64,000 nt of DNA from positions 631,500,211-631,564,210 of the forward strand of contig NC_133658.1 in assembly GCF_037893015.1 (NCBI RefSeq), in the 5' to 3' direction. The notes under the pieces are model-generated. The model did no database searches. It saw only the letters and a list, made by a program, of their open reading frames with translations, and was not told the origin of the DNA. This DNA is from Macrotis lagotis (Eukaryota; Chordata; Mammalia; Peramelemorphia; Peramelidae). A program made the position numbers and the translations under genes. This document shows, piece by piece, positions 1-12,340 of this stretch (position 1 is its first letter; each line of letters opens with the position of its first letter).

Positions 1-550
1 AGAAGCAGAGGGTAAAATAGTAATTGAGAGAATCCACTGATCTCCTTCTGAAATAGATCCTCCCCCACAAAAAAAAAAAACCCACAGGAATATTATATCC
101 AAGTTCCAGAACTCCCAAGTCAAAGAGAAAATATTACAAGCAGCCAGAAGGAAACAATTCAAAGATCAAGGAACTACAGTCAGGATTACCCAGACTTTAG
201 CAGCATCCACACTAAGGGCTTGTAATGCTTGGAGTATAATATTCTGTAAGGGAAAAGAACTTGGAAAGCAATCGATAATCAACTACCCAGCAAAACTGAA
301 CATCCTCTTCCAAGGGAAAAGATGGAGTTTCAATGAAACAGGGTAATTACAAATGTTCCTGTTGAAACAACCAGGGCTGAACAGAAAGTTTGATCCTCAA
401 GTACAGCACTCAGGTGAACCATAGAGAGAGTGGACAAGAAGGGTAAATTATGACGGACTTAATGATGTTGAACTATGTGTAATCTTGCATGGAAAGATGA
501 TACTGATAGTACTCGCATGAACCTTCTCATTTAATAGATCAGGTAGAGGA

Positions 551-700
551 GGCAGCTAGGTCGTGTAGTAGATAGAGCTCTGGCCCTGGAATATGGAGTA
601 CCTGATTTCAAATCTGGCCTCAGACACTTAATAATTACCTAGCTGTGTGACCTTGGGCAAGCCACGTAACCCCATTGCCTTGCAAAAAAAAAAAAAAAAC
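551..700 (+). mobile_element. Marsupial tRNA-type SINE inserted in the half-L1 tail
   Basis: The order is the standard one: ggcagctagg head, tctggccctgga, acctgatttcaaatctggcc, acacttaataattacctagc, ttgggcaagcca and a poly(A) run at 684-699. The flanks repeat: 'caggtagagga' at 540-550 and 'caggtagaagga' at 716-727, a slightly diverged TSD. The interrupted half-L1 sequence resumes after the second copy, as comparison with 22250-22290 shows. Confidence 0.9.
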
Positions 701-1094
701 AACTAAAAAACAGAGCAGGTAGAAGGAGTTTTTATAGATGAGGCACAGGAGAGAGATGAATTTGAAGATATATTATAAAAATGGAGCCAATTGGTGAAAG
801 GGAAATGTACTAAGAGTAAGAGAAAGGGGAGGTAGAATAGGCTTAAGAGATTTCATGTAAAAGATAATTCATGTAGCTTTTCAAATGGTATGGAGTGGGG
901 GAATGTGAGGGGTGAATGAGGGAGCCTTTATTCTCTTCCGAAATGACTCAGAGAAGAAAGAGCATACACACTCATTATGGTGTAAACATCTAGAAGAAAA
1001 AGGAGATGAGGGGGACAGGGGAGGGGAGGGGGGATTAGTTATAGAGGAGAGGGTAGATCATGGGAGAGGATAGTCAGATAAAACACATTTTATT

Positions 1095-1234
1095 TTTTGC
1101 AAGGTGATGGGACTAGGGGGTCTGTCTGGGACCACAGGGCCAGTTGGTTTCTGGGTCTCTGGGGTGGAATGTGGGCTTGGGGCCTCTTGGCCCCAGGACT
1201 GGTGCTCTGTCCACTGGGCCAACTCAGCTGTCCC
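1095..1234 (-). mobile_element. Antisense SINE-derived module C of the half-L1 tail
   Basis: Reads as a SINE in reverse: tttttgcaagg at the tail side and ggccccaggactggtgctctg towards the head. It lies between 'aaacacatttta' and 'gagggacagagtgaaag', exactly where modules 21739-21875 and 23656-23800 sit in the other two copies. It is therefore an inherited part of the element and not a new insertion at this locus. Confidence 0.7.
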
Positions 1235-1580
1235 ACATTTTTGAAGAGGGACAGAGTGAAAGTAGAGAGAAAATATAATAGATGGTAGTGGGGAGGAATG
1301 GATGAAGGGAATTACAATCAGAAACAGCATCTATGGAAAAATATGGAAGTAACTTCTATGATGGACTTATAATAAAGAAAGTGATCCACCTCAGACAGAG
1401 CTGATGGTATCAGAACACAGACTGATACACATTTTTTCTCTTTATTTCACTTTATTTATCCTGAGGTTTTATATTTCTGTGGGGAAGGGAGTATTTTGTT
1501 TACTCCTAGACAAGAATATTTTAGTAATGTGTAAATAAATTAAAGAAATTTTTTAAAAAGAGTAGACAAGATGAAGTAAT

Positions 1581-2456
1581 ATGAAAACATGCTCTAAATT
1601 GTCATTGGTTAGAGAATGCAAATTAAAACAACTATGAACTACCAACCTAATCTATCAGATTGCTTAATAGGAGAGAAAAGGAATATTATAGATGTTGGTG
1701 GAGATGTGGGAAAATGGTGATACTTATACATTGTTGGTGCAGTAATACATTGCTTCAACCACTCAGGAAAACAATTTGAAACTGTCTAAAAAGCTATAAA
1801 ATCATACATGCTCTTTAGGTAAAATCACACCATAATCTCATCTGTATTCCAGAGAGGTAAAAGAAAAACATTAGAATGACATACTTAAAACAGCTCTTTT
1901 AGTAGTAGCAAAAAATTTGGAATTAAGATATTGTCCATCAATTAGGGAATGACTGAAAAAGCCATACATAATTTCATGGAATGTTATTGTACTGTAAGAA
2001 ATGATGAGCAAAATTCTCTGAGAAAAGTTTGGAAAGACTTAAATGAACTGTTAAATGAAATGCAAACTTATATGGAATGTGAAATGTGTTAAACCAGGGG
2101 AATATTATAAACAGTAATAGCAATATCGTATAAAGATCAGCTGTGAATGCCATATATTATTAGGAATATAATGATCCAAGAAAATTCTGAAGAACTTATG
2201 AAAACTGTTATCCATCTCCAGAGAGAGAATTGAGAGAGTCTGAATGCAGGTCAAAGAAATATTTTTATTTTTCTTGGGATTTTTGGTCTGTCTTTTCTTT
2301 CACAAAATGAATGACAGGAACTTGTGTTTTGAATGACTGCACATGTATAATGAATATCCAATTTCTTGCCTTACTATAGGCTTGAAGAGGGAGGAAGAAA
2401 ATTGGGAACTCCAAAACATTCTAAATATGTTAAAATTATTTTTATATGTAATAGTG
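1581..2456 (+). mobile_element. Old LINE-1 3' end
   Basis: A decayed ORF2 C-terminus: 'gagaatgcaaattaaaac' (EMQIKT region), the CWWxCE-like block near 1700-1760, the IAALFVVAKN-like block near 1895-1920 and 'ccatcaattagggaatgac'. The 3' UTR 'tgggatttttggtctg' follows, ending in an A/T-rich tail near 2456. It is 5'-truncated and directly abuts the half-L1. Confidence 0.8.
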
Positions 2457-2461
2457 GTGGA

Positions 2462-2608
2462 GGGTGCTGCTAGGTGATACAATGTATACAGCACTGGTCC
2501 AGGAGTCAGGAAGACCTGAGTTCAAATATGTCCTTGGACACTTACTAATCACCTAAATGTGTGGTCTTGGGCAAGTCACTTAATCCCATTGCCATGCAAA
2601 AAAAGCAG
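2462..2608 (+). mobile_element. Marsupial tRNA-type SINE
   Basis: Diverged full-length copy: gctgctaggtgatacaatg head, 'caggagtcaggaagacctga', 'tcttgggcaagtcacttaa' and an A-rich tail after 'cccattgccatgc'. Confidence 0.85.
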
Positions 2609-3145
2609 GGGGGAAAAAAGCAATTGTGGGGAAATATAGTATTAAATTATAAAAGAATGATTATCAATATGTCTACCTGTGATTCCAGAGAACTATGAAT
2701 TAAATCCTTTATACTTTTCCTGTGCTGTATATATGTATATAGAGAGTATAGATGTATACTCTCCTCACATAGAGATGATAAACTTAAGTTGCAAAATTAA
2801 TACACATATGAATGCATTTATGCATACATAAGAGCATGTATTTTTTTTTACAGTCAAGAAGTATTTTTTTCTTTTTTGACTGCCCAGTTATTATGAGGAA
2901 TTAGTTCTTCTTTCTTTAAAATGGGAAGGATGAAACAAAGGAGTGAGAATAAACATGCTTATGAATATAATTCAAAAAATAAAGAGGTGGGGACATGATA
3001 TGGATTTGGAATATTACAGCACTTCAGATGGGATCACTCATGTTATGACTGTTTAGCAGCTTTATTACAAAACATCTTACACAAAATGAGGTAAAATAAA
3101 CCTAAACCTTTGTAAACACATCAAGAACAATTGTTTTATTCTAAT
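2609..3145. other. Unassigned AT-rich sequence
   Basis: I see no gene and no clear repeat here, only short TA/TG-rich and poly(T) stretches (for example 2727-2750 and 2840-2850). Confidence 0.5.
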
Positions 3146-4500
3146 TTTTAGAAACATTTCATTTATTTTTATTTATTTTGAATTTTATAATTTTCCCCCC
3201 AATCTTTCTTTCCTCTCCCTTCCCGCCCCACAGAAGGCAGTTTGCTAGTCTACACATTGTTTCCATGGCATGCATTGATCTAAGTTGAATGTGATGAAAG
3301 AGAAATCATATCTCTACAGGAGGAACATAAAGTATGATATATAGCAAAATTACATAAGATAACATTTTTTTAAAATCAAAAGTAATAGTCTTTGGTCTTT
3401 GTTCAAACTCCACAATTCTTTCTCAGGGTACAGATGACATTTTCCAATGAAGATATCCCAAAATTGTGCCTGATTGTTGCCCTGTTAGTATGACAAAGTC
3501 CATTAAGGTTGATCATCACTCCCATGTTGCTGTGAGGGTGTACAATCTTCATTTGGTTCTGCTCATCTAGCTCAGCATCAGTTCATGTAAATCCCTCCTG
3601 GTTTCTAATAGAAAAATAGTGTTCCACCACATACACATACAACAGTTTATTAAGCCACTCTGCAATTGATGGACATTCATTCAATTTCCAATTCTTTGCC
3701 ACCACAAACAGGTTTGCTATGAATATTTTTTTACAAGTGATGTTCTTTACCCTTTTTCATAATTTCTTCAGGGTATAGACCCAGTAGTGGTATTGCTGGG
3801 TCAAAGGGTATGCACATTTTTGTTGCCTTTTGGCATAATTCCAAATTGCTCTCCAGAAAGGTTGGATGAGTTCATAACTCCACCAACAATGTATTAGTGT
3901 TTCAGATTTCCCACATCCCTTTCAACATTGATCATTGATCATTTTGGCCAATCTGAGAGGTGTGAGGTGGTACCTCAGAGAGATTCAATTTTCATTTCTC
4001 TAATAAGTAGTGATGGAGAGCAATTATTCTTATGACTATGGATTGCTTTGATTTCCTCATCTGTAAATTGCCTTTGCATATCCTTTGGCCACTTGTCAAT
4101 TGGGAAATAGCTTGTCTTTTTTGTCTTTTTTTTTAATTGACTCAGTTCTCTTTATATTTTAGAAATGAGTCCTTTATCAGAAGTACTGGTTGTAAATTTT
4201 TTTCCCAATTTATTACGTTTCTTTTGATCTTGATTACAGTGGTTTTGTTTGCAAAAGCTTTTTAATTTAATGTAATGAAAATTTTCTAGTTTATTTTTAA
4301 TGATGTTCTCCATCTCTTTCTTGATCATAAACTGCTTCCCTTTCCATATATCTGACAATTAAACTATTCCTTGATCTCCTAGTTTGCTTATAATAGTGTT
4401 TGTGATGTCCATTTTGATTTTATCTTGGTATAAGGTGTGAGGTGTTAGTCTAATGCAAGTTTCTGCCATAGTAACTTCCCAACAGTTTTTATCAAAGAAA
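3146..4500 (-). mobile_element. LINE-1 3' end, 5'-truncated
   Basis: On the minus strand this gives the ORF2 C-terminal third and the 3' UTR. 'attgctgggtcaaagggtat' is the complement of the IPFDPAIPLLG block. 'acccagtagtgg' and the CWWSCE region near 3870-3900 follow in the expected order. Residues around 4152-4358 read SDIWKGKQFM and SDKGLISKI. The 3' end is an A-rich tail (T-rich on the plus strand) at about 3150-3190. Frames are broken. Confidence 0.85.
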
Positions 4501-6150
4501 GAAAAAATATTTTTTTTTATTAATTACAGAATGTGAGTTAAATGGGGAGTATATCCAAGTCTGACTTATATCAGGAAAGATTATCAAAAAGTTCACCATG
4601 GAATGAAAAACAACTGTCTTTTTAAGAAGTCTACTTTTAAATAGTACTAAGTGTAGGGAAATTTTTTCACTTTCTACCCTTTGTTCCTAGTCAAACTATC
4701 TTGGGTCAAATAGAACAATTGTGATACCTCAGTGTGCCAGTGTTGCAAATCCTTGAAGACAGCTATTATGTTACTCCTGAGTCTTATCTTCCATAAATTG
4801 AATATATTTAGGTCTTTCAAAAGATCGAAGTTTACATCTTATGTTTTATTTGTGCTCTTTGAGCACAGGGTCAATTTTTTCTTTTTTCATTTTGCCTTTA
4901 TCTCAACATTTGCATGTTCTTAGGCATTCAGTAATTATTTTCTGATTTAGAAAAAAATCCTACTACTTGTGTGTTAGAAGAAAATGCAATTAGTTGGGTT
5001 TATGTCCATCCCATTATGATTCTGGGGGGAGTATCTATCTGAAAGATTACTTAGTGAAATACAGATGCCATCTATGATTAAAAAACCAAGTGTTTGCTGC
5101 TGTTATTGTTGTTGTTTTGTATTGATCAGTTGGTTTGTTCTTATTATGTAAGCTTTGACTGTAGAATTTTGATATCATAAGAATTCCATTTTAATCAAGG
5201 GTATAGTGATAAATATTTAATAATGAACAAGTCATAAAAATGTACAAACAGCATTTTTTATGTTTGATATGCACTGAAATTTCTTCATTACTTTCTTAAG
5301 TCCAGACAAACAAAAAAATAAGAAATAAATTAGACCTGAATTTTGCAAAACTTGCCAAATTTCTGAAGTATAAATTCTCATACTGAAATGTAATAATTAG
5401 CTACAACTAACTGGCACTAACTTTCATAAAATCAACTTAATATTTCATCTAATGTTTCTAAAAATCTAGCATATTTTCACTTTCCATTAATATATTACCT
5501 AAATTATGGGAAAAAACAGTGATAAAAGGTTTGACAAAATATAAGAGAAAATGCCTAATATTTAATAAGAAAGGCAAATTCTTGAAAAAAAATGTACCAG
5601 TCTTTTGTAAAGGTGTTTAATTCAAGTAATTTTTTTTAAATAGTTGCTTTTCCCCGATGGATTACAGAACATACAGATCAATTAAATGAGACTGAATCCT
5701 AAGTTGTATTTTTATTTTGTGTCTTTTTGTTTTTAAAGTATATTTTGAGAAATGTGTAAATGGTATTATTCCCATATATTGAACTCGAGAAATAGATCTG
5801 AAGTGTCAGAAAAGGGTTCTTTCACTTTTATAAGGATGCTTCTTTTAGATTATTTGATGGAAGATCCAATATTTAGGGTAAATATTGAAGGGAAACAATA
5901 ACACTTTCTCTAACAGTAAAACAAGTTAAGTAGCTTTCAGAAAAGTAGTTAAATCTTTTCAAGAACCATTCAGTCCATTATCTGTGATAATATTGAGATA
6001 TTGAGGAAAAGGTAAATCCTTATAGTACTTTAGGGCTTAGAGACAAATTAATGATATTTTTCATACTAAAAGTAAAAACTATGCTACTAACTAAATGAGT
6101 GCATAGAAAAGGGGAAAGAAAAGAAAAAAAAGAGAACTATCACTGGCATT
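4501..6150. other. Unassigned AT-rich sequence
   Basis: No coding signal or recognisable repeat. Open stretches are short and lack family motifs. Confidence 0.5.
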
Positions 6151-6154
6151 ATCA

Positions 6155-6345
6155 ATTCAATCCAGTTCAATCTGCATTTGGTAACTAACTATATGCAAAA
6201 TACTGTACTTAGGAGCTAGATACAAGGCAAAATTGAAAAACCTGCCCTCCAGGGCTTTATATTCTAGTGGGAAATGGAATGTACAGTACAAATAAATAAT
6301 TAATAAATGAAAAACTGAACCTTGAAGGATATCAAGAATTCCTGC
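6155..6345 (+). mobile_element. Ancient CORE-SINE relic (THER/MIR type)
   Basis: The order 'ctgcatttggtaactaact', 'aatactgtacttaggagc', 'ctgccctccagggcttta' and 'aactgaaccttgaaggat' follows an old mammalian SINE I recall with '...caaggagctcacagtctaatggg...' and '...ctgaaccttgaagga...'. Heavily diverged, so the family name is tentative. Confidence 0.5.
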
Positions 6346-7140
6346 TATCTCCCAGAACTATGATTATAATTATATATGGTCATTTCACTTGCTTTATCTA
6401 TTATTATATATAACTTTATGGTATTTGTTACCATCCTTACCATAAATAACCATATTTATATTAATAATGCTGAAAATGCAACCTGACTTTTCTCTATAGA
6501 CACAATGAGATGAAAATCCATGATAGACCCTTACTCTCTGTTACTAATTTTCATGAATTCATGCTCCCCTCCAATCTGTTGTAAATTTCTCATCGCTATA
6601 GTTTTTGATATGAGATGAAATTAACTTTATTATCCTTTAATTCCCAGAAAATTGCATTTAACTCTTATTCTCATTCAATATAATAATAATCCTGAAGAGT
6701 AAGTATGATTTTGATTCCAAAATTATAAGTGAAGAAGTTGAAATTTAAAAAGGTTGAGACTTTCTCAGGGTCATACAGATGATATATGAGTTGATACTCA
6801 AATACAAAACATAATTAACATATATCTGGCATTACCAACTAATATTCTCTGCTGGATCAATGAGGCCATAATTTAAATAGGCATATTATTTCCATGAGAG
6901 AAGCCCATTCTATCAAATTAAGAGGTGACATTTTAGAAAGCCCAGTAAATTTCAAAGCAGAAGAAAACAGAAGTCTTGGGAATCAGAGTGGTTAGGAAAA
7001 AAAAAACATGGTAAGTAGATCAACTGCAATAGTATATTTTTATTTAGTAATTGAAAGAGAGACAAAGACAGAGACAGAAACATGGACAGAGACAGAGATA
7101 TATGAGGGAGATAAATTGAACAAAAAAGGGAAAACAAAAT
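6346..7140. other. Mostly unassigned, with a possible MIR trace and a purine repeat
   Basis: About 6665-6800 carries a weak MIR-like run ('gttgagactttctcagggtc'). About 7051-7115 is an imperfect gagaca/gagaga purine repeat. No gene seen. Confidence 0.45.
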
Positions 7141-7144
7141 GATA

Positions 7145-7345
7145 ATGACTGATATTTAGCAACATAAAAGTTTGCAAAGAATTGTACTATGATATCATTT
7201 GACCCTTGCAACAATTTTGAGACAAGATTATAGCCATTATTTTCAATCTTGTTTTAAAACTAAAGTGGTTTAAGTGACTTGCCCCCAGTCACATTTACAA
7301 GTAAAAGGATCTATAAGAAGAACATGTAAATGAATCCAGTTCTTT
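7145..7345 (+). mobile_element. MIR relic
   Basis: MIR landmarks in order: 'atcatttgacccttgcaac', a degenerate 'attatagccattattttcaa', then 'tttaagtgacttgcccccag'. Diverged core and 3' half. Confidence 0.6.
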
Positions 7346-7844
7346 ATCATTGGCATATTTTCTGCTTTGCTACAAACTTTTTCCATTTTACTATTTGTTT
7401 AGGACTTTCCCATCAAGTAATATATAATTACTGTTGGTAACAAGAGAAGCAAATCAACAATTCAGTTTATTGAAACATTAACTAGTTTTTTTATTCTTTA
7501 ATAATATATCCTTTATTAGCAAGACCAACAAGGGTTGGCAGTACTTTGATATCTAGATGTGTCTTCCTTATGATTGACCTTACAGTACATAATTTGGATT
7601 GCTCCTTAGTTATCTGGATTGGTGGAAAGAGGAGGAGAGGGGCAAGAGTTCAACTCTTCCCCATTATTTCACTGTTGAGAGATGAAAGAATAATCCTCAA
7701 AAGGGCACATTAATTTTTAGATAGAGAAAATGACTAATTGCTTTCCAAACTTAAGGTTTATAAGGTTTATAAACCTAGCTTGCCTCTAGGAAACATGACC
7801 AAAAAAACAGAAGCCATCTCAACCAGATTTTTCTTGGTTATTGG

Positions 7845-7848
<4 letters not shown>

Positions 7849-7904
<56 letters not shown>

Positions 7905-8004
7905 TTCTCTGTCTCTGTCTCTACCTCTCTGTTTCTGTCTCTGTCTCACTCTTTCTATCTGACTCTGTCTCTTTCTTTGTGTGTCTTTGCCTCTATTTTT
8001 TCCC
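7849..8004. repeat. (TC)n microsatellite grading into a polypyrimidine tract
   Basis: A perfect CT dinucleotide run covers about 7849-7901. Interrupted tctctg/tctgtc units continue to about 8000, next to the 3' end of a minus-strand L1. The long hydrophobic or RE-repeat open frames here are translations of the repeat. Confidence 0.9.
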
Positions 8005-11000
8005 TCTTATTTTTATAATTTATTTTTTTTCATCCATAGGCATAAGTATATTATACCCCTCCCCTCTGTGACAAAAAAGTCAGGTTAGCATTCTACATAA
8101 ATATTTTGATAAATGTGTTTAAAGATTACTTATTTTCGGTATGAGGAATTAAGATTAAGGGAAAGAGATTGTATAAGAGATAATTTTAATAAAGTATTCA
8201 TCAAATTCTGAAGGGGTTTATTTTTGCATATGTGTGTGTTGTATTGTGTTTCATTTCATTTTGTTTTTCTTCCTCTGGAAGAGGATAACATAGTCCATTG
8301 CCTGTCTAATAAAATTATCCTCTCTGAACTACTAACAGGAGCTGCTTCCATCAAGGTTGTTCATCTCACAATGTTGTTGTTAATGTGTACATCATTCTCT
8401 TGGTTCTGCTCTCTTTGTCCAACATCAGATCCTGTAAGTCATTCCAGGCTTTTCTAGTGTCTGACCATTTATGGTCTCTTATAGAACAATAATATTCCAT
8501 AGTATTCATGTATAACTTGTGTATTCATTCCCGAATTGATGGGCATCTCATCAATTTCCAATTCGTTCCTTCTACAAAAAGATCTGTTATGAATATTTGG
8601 GAACATGATAGAGATAGAAAGAGAAATTTCATTTAAATTTTTATATCCCTTTTTATAAAAAATTTCTTCTGGATATAGACCTAGAATTGGAATTGCTGGG
8701 TCAAAGGGTATGAACAGGTTTATTGCTCTATGGGTCTAGTTCCAAATGAGACTCCAGAAATGTTGGATTTGTTCACACCTCCCCAGTCAATGCATCAATG
8801 CATCAATGTCCCAATACTCCCACAACCTCTCCAACATTGTTCTTTTTTTTTTTCTCATCTTGGCCAATCTGATAATTGTGAGATGTAACTTCAATGTTTT
8901 AATTTGCATTTCTCCAATTTGGAGCATTTTTTCATATGATTATATATAGCTTTAATTTCTTCATTTGAAAACTGTCTGTTCAGACTCTTTATCAATGGGG
9001 GAATGAATTGTGACCTCATAAATTTGATGCAGTTTTCTCTATATATATTTTAGAAATGAGACCTTTATTAGAACTCCTAGTTGTGAAGATTGTTTCCCAC
9101 CTTTCTGACTTCCTTGTAATTTTGGCAGCAGAAATCTTTTTAGTGAAAAACCTTTTTAATTTAATATAGTAAAAATCATTCATTTTGAAGTTTACAATGT
9201 GCTCTAATACTTTTTTGGTCATAAATTTATCCCCTTTCCATAGATCTGATAGATAGAGGATATCTAGGTCTTTTAATTTACCTATGGTGTAGCTCTTCAT
9301 GTCTAAGACTCATACCAATTTTGACCTGATTTTGTTATAAAGTGTGAGAGATGTGGATCTATGCCTAGTTTTTGCCATATCATTTTCCAGTTTTCCCAAC
9401 TATTTTTGTCAAATAGTGAGTTCTTACCCCCAAAAGCTGATGTCTTTGGGTTTGTCAAATAGTAGATTGCTATAGTAATTAATTGTAGTTTCTTTTAAAC
9501 CATCCTAATCCACTGATCCATTACTCTATTTCTTAGTCAGTACCAGGAAGTTTTGATGACTGCTGCCTTATAGTATAGTTTTAGATCTGGTAGAATTAGG
9601 CCACCTTATTTTACATCTTTTTTTTCTTTAGTTCCCTTGCTTATTCTTGCCCTTTTGTTGCTCCAGATGAATTCTGCTAAGATTTTTCCTAGCCAGGTAA
9701 AGTACTTATTTCGTAGTTTGATTGGTATGGCACTGAACAAGAAATTCAGTTTGGGTGGAATTGTCATTTTTATTATTTTAACTTCACCTAACCATGAGCA
9801 TTTGACATTTTTTACAATTATTTAAATCTGACTTTATTTGAATGAAAAGTACTTTATAATTGTGTTCATACAGATTCTGGGTTTGTCTTGGGAAAGATAT
9901 TCCCAAATTTTTAATGTTATCTGATCCATATTTAAATGGAATTTCTCTTTCTGTCTCTTGCTCTTAGGCTTTTTTGTTAATTTATAGAAATTCTGATGAT
10001 ATATGTGGTTTTATTTTATATCTATCAACTTTGCTGAATTTGTTAATTGTTTCAAAGAATTTTTTAGATGATTTTTTTTGGGTTCTGTAAGTAGGCTGTC
10101 ACATCATCTGCAAATAGTGAAAATTTCACTTTCTCATTGCCAATTCTGATTCTTTCCATTTCTTTTCCTTCTCTTATTGATATATTTCTCTCTTATTGCT
10201 CTTATGACCAGTACAATATTGAATAGTAATGGTAAGAATGGGCATCCCTTTTTCACTCCTGATCTTTTTGAAAATTCTCTGAGTTATTTTCCATCACATA
10301 TAATATTTGATAGATACTACTAATTATTTTAAGGACAACTCCATTTATTCCTAAAATTTCTATTGTTTTTAATAGGAATGGATGTTGTATTTTAATCCAA
10401 GACTTTTCAGAATCTATTGAGATAATCATATGATTTCTGTTGGTTTTGCTCTTGATATGTTTAATTATGTTGAGTATTTTCCTAATGTTGAACCATCCCT
10501 GCCTACCTAGTATAAATCCAACCTGATTATGGTGTATTATCCTCATAATAATATGCTAAAATTTATCTGAGTTTTTTGCATCAATATTATTAGGGAGATT
10601 GGTCTATAAATTTCTTTGCCTGTTTTGGTTCTTCCTGTTTTCAGTATCATCACCATATTGGTGTAATTAAAGGAATTTGGCAGAATTCTCCTACTTTTTA
10701 AAACAGTTTATGTTGAATAGGAATTGATTGTTCTTTAAATGTTTGTTAGAATTCACTTGTAAATCCATCTGCACTTGGACAATTTTTCTCAGGGAGTTTA
10801 TTGATAGTTTCTTTAATTTGTTTTTCTGAAATGGGGTTATTTAAATAATTTATTTACTTTTCTGTGAATCTGAGTTGTTTGTACTTTTGGAAATATTTTT
10901 GCCATTTCATTCAGGTTATGCAATTTATTGGAATACAGTTCAGCTAAGTAGCTTGGAATCATCTCTTTAATTTCCTCTTCATTAGTAGTTGTTCACACTT

Positions 11001-12340
11001 TATTTTTGATATTGGTAATGTGATTATTTTCTTCCCTTTTAAAATCAGATTAGCTAAATCTTTGTCTATGTTATTCTGGCAGGAAATTCTAGAAGTCCTA
11101 TATTCTGTTGAACATCCATCTTTTACTCTGATGGTAGGTGCAGTATTTTGCAAGGTAGTACATTCTGGGTTGTAATCCAAGGTCCCTTTTCTCTCTGATA
11201 AATGGTATTCTAAGTCTTTATATCCTTCAGTGTTGGCTGATAGTTCCTGTGTGAGTCTGATTGTGTTTCCTTTGTATTTGTATTATTTCTTTTTGCTGCT
11301 TGTGATATTCTCTCCTTTATTTGAGAGTTCTGGAATTTGGCTATTATAATCCTTGAAGTTTTTAACATTGGGTTGTCTTTCTGGAGGGGTTCTGTGGATT
11401 CTTTCAATGATTATATTGTCAACTTGTCTAGTAGGTTTGGAAGTTTTCCCTTATATTTTACTTCATGCTGTTTTACAGGTTGTTTTTTTTAATCTAGGCT
11501 TTCTGGTAGTTGGATGATTCATAGATTGTCTCTTCTAGATCTATTTTTCCAGGTCATTTATTTTCCCTAAAAGGTATTTTACCTATCTTCAATTTTTTTC
11601 AGCCTCTTTATTTTGTTTGATGGAATCTTGTAGTGTTGTAGATCCATTGGTTTCTATCTGCTCAATTCTGATTTTCAGAATTTTATTTTCTTCAATTAGC
11701 TTTTGCGTTTCTTTTTTCGGTCAATTATTTTTACTTTTAATGGAGTTGATTTCTTTGGTCCATTTTTCATAATTTTCTTGTATGACTCTCATTTCTTTTT
11801 TCCTTTTTTCTTCTTCCTCCCTTCTTTGGTTTACAAATTCATTTTTAAGGTCTTTGATGAGTTTTTGTATTTGAGTCCAATTTATTGACTCCTTTGATAC
11901 TTCCCCTGTGTGATTTTTCACTGCTTTCTTCTTCAAATAAGACATTTCGCTCTTCTTTGACTATAAAGTAGTTTTCTATAGTGAGTACCCTTTTAGCCAT
12001 TTTGTTCATCTTTTTTTTAGGTCTGCTCCTTGAATATAGGGAGTATGGATTCATGCCTTTCTTTTGTTTTATTATTTATTTTTTGGATGGGACTGGGGTG
12101 TGATACCTGGCTTACTGGTGGCCAAGATATTGCCTATGCATTCCAGGCCTTCCATTTTCAGCTGTTTTTTTCTCCTATATGTCTCTTTTTCCTCAAAGAG
12201 ACTTACCTTCACTTAAGTTCCTCCCTGATGTCTACAGTTGAAAACCTCTTTTAATCTTCCCTTTTTTCTTGGTAGGATCTATAGAGTTTGAATGTCAGAG
12301 TTGAGGCTTCATTTATCTTTGGTAGAGAAAAGATCAGGGA
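8005..12340 (-). mobile_element. LINE-1, older family, with ORF1 joined to reverse transcriptase
   Basis: Reading the minus strand from 12340 down: a probable 5' UTR remnant, ORF1 with a charged coiled coil (about 11720-12050, repeated EE/KK), an AKFQNSQIKE block (11210-11407) and an ORF1 C-terminal domain ending near 11080. ORF2 linker and RT sequence follow at once: [20 protein letters not shown] (10253-10546), then the ORF2 C-terminus (8220-9300, with SDLWKGDKFM and NKGLISKIY) and the 3' UTR to about 8005. The inter-ORF spacer and the whole endonuclease domain are absent. Many stops and frame breaks. The 12000-12340 boundary is uncertain. Confidence 0.85.

Larger units (their letters stand above)
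1..1556 (+). mobile_element. Half-L1 (HAL1-like) element, copy 1, entering at the window edge
   Basis: Bases about 60-420 encode a decayed L1 ORF1 C-terminal domain: an AKFQNSQ-like stretch, then a copy of the NYPAKLN motif near 283-302. After the ORF1 end (about 520) there is no endonuclease or reverse transcriptase. Instead a roughly 1-kb purine-rich tail runs to a closing segment ending near 1556 ('acaagaatattttagtaatg'). The same tail follows ORF1 in both copies at 20985-26770 on the opposite strand. ORF1 without ORF2 fits the known HAL1 class, which must borrow L1 ORF2p. The 5' part lies outside the window. A SINE (551-700) and an older antisense SINE module (1095-1234) sit inside it. 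Confidence 0.75.

Noticed and set aside
7738-8071. Overlapping open frames with long Ser/Leu or Arg/Glu repeats on both strands
   Set aside because: They are translations of the (TC)n tract.
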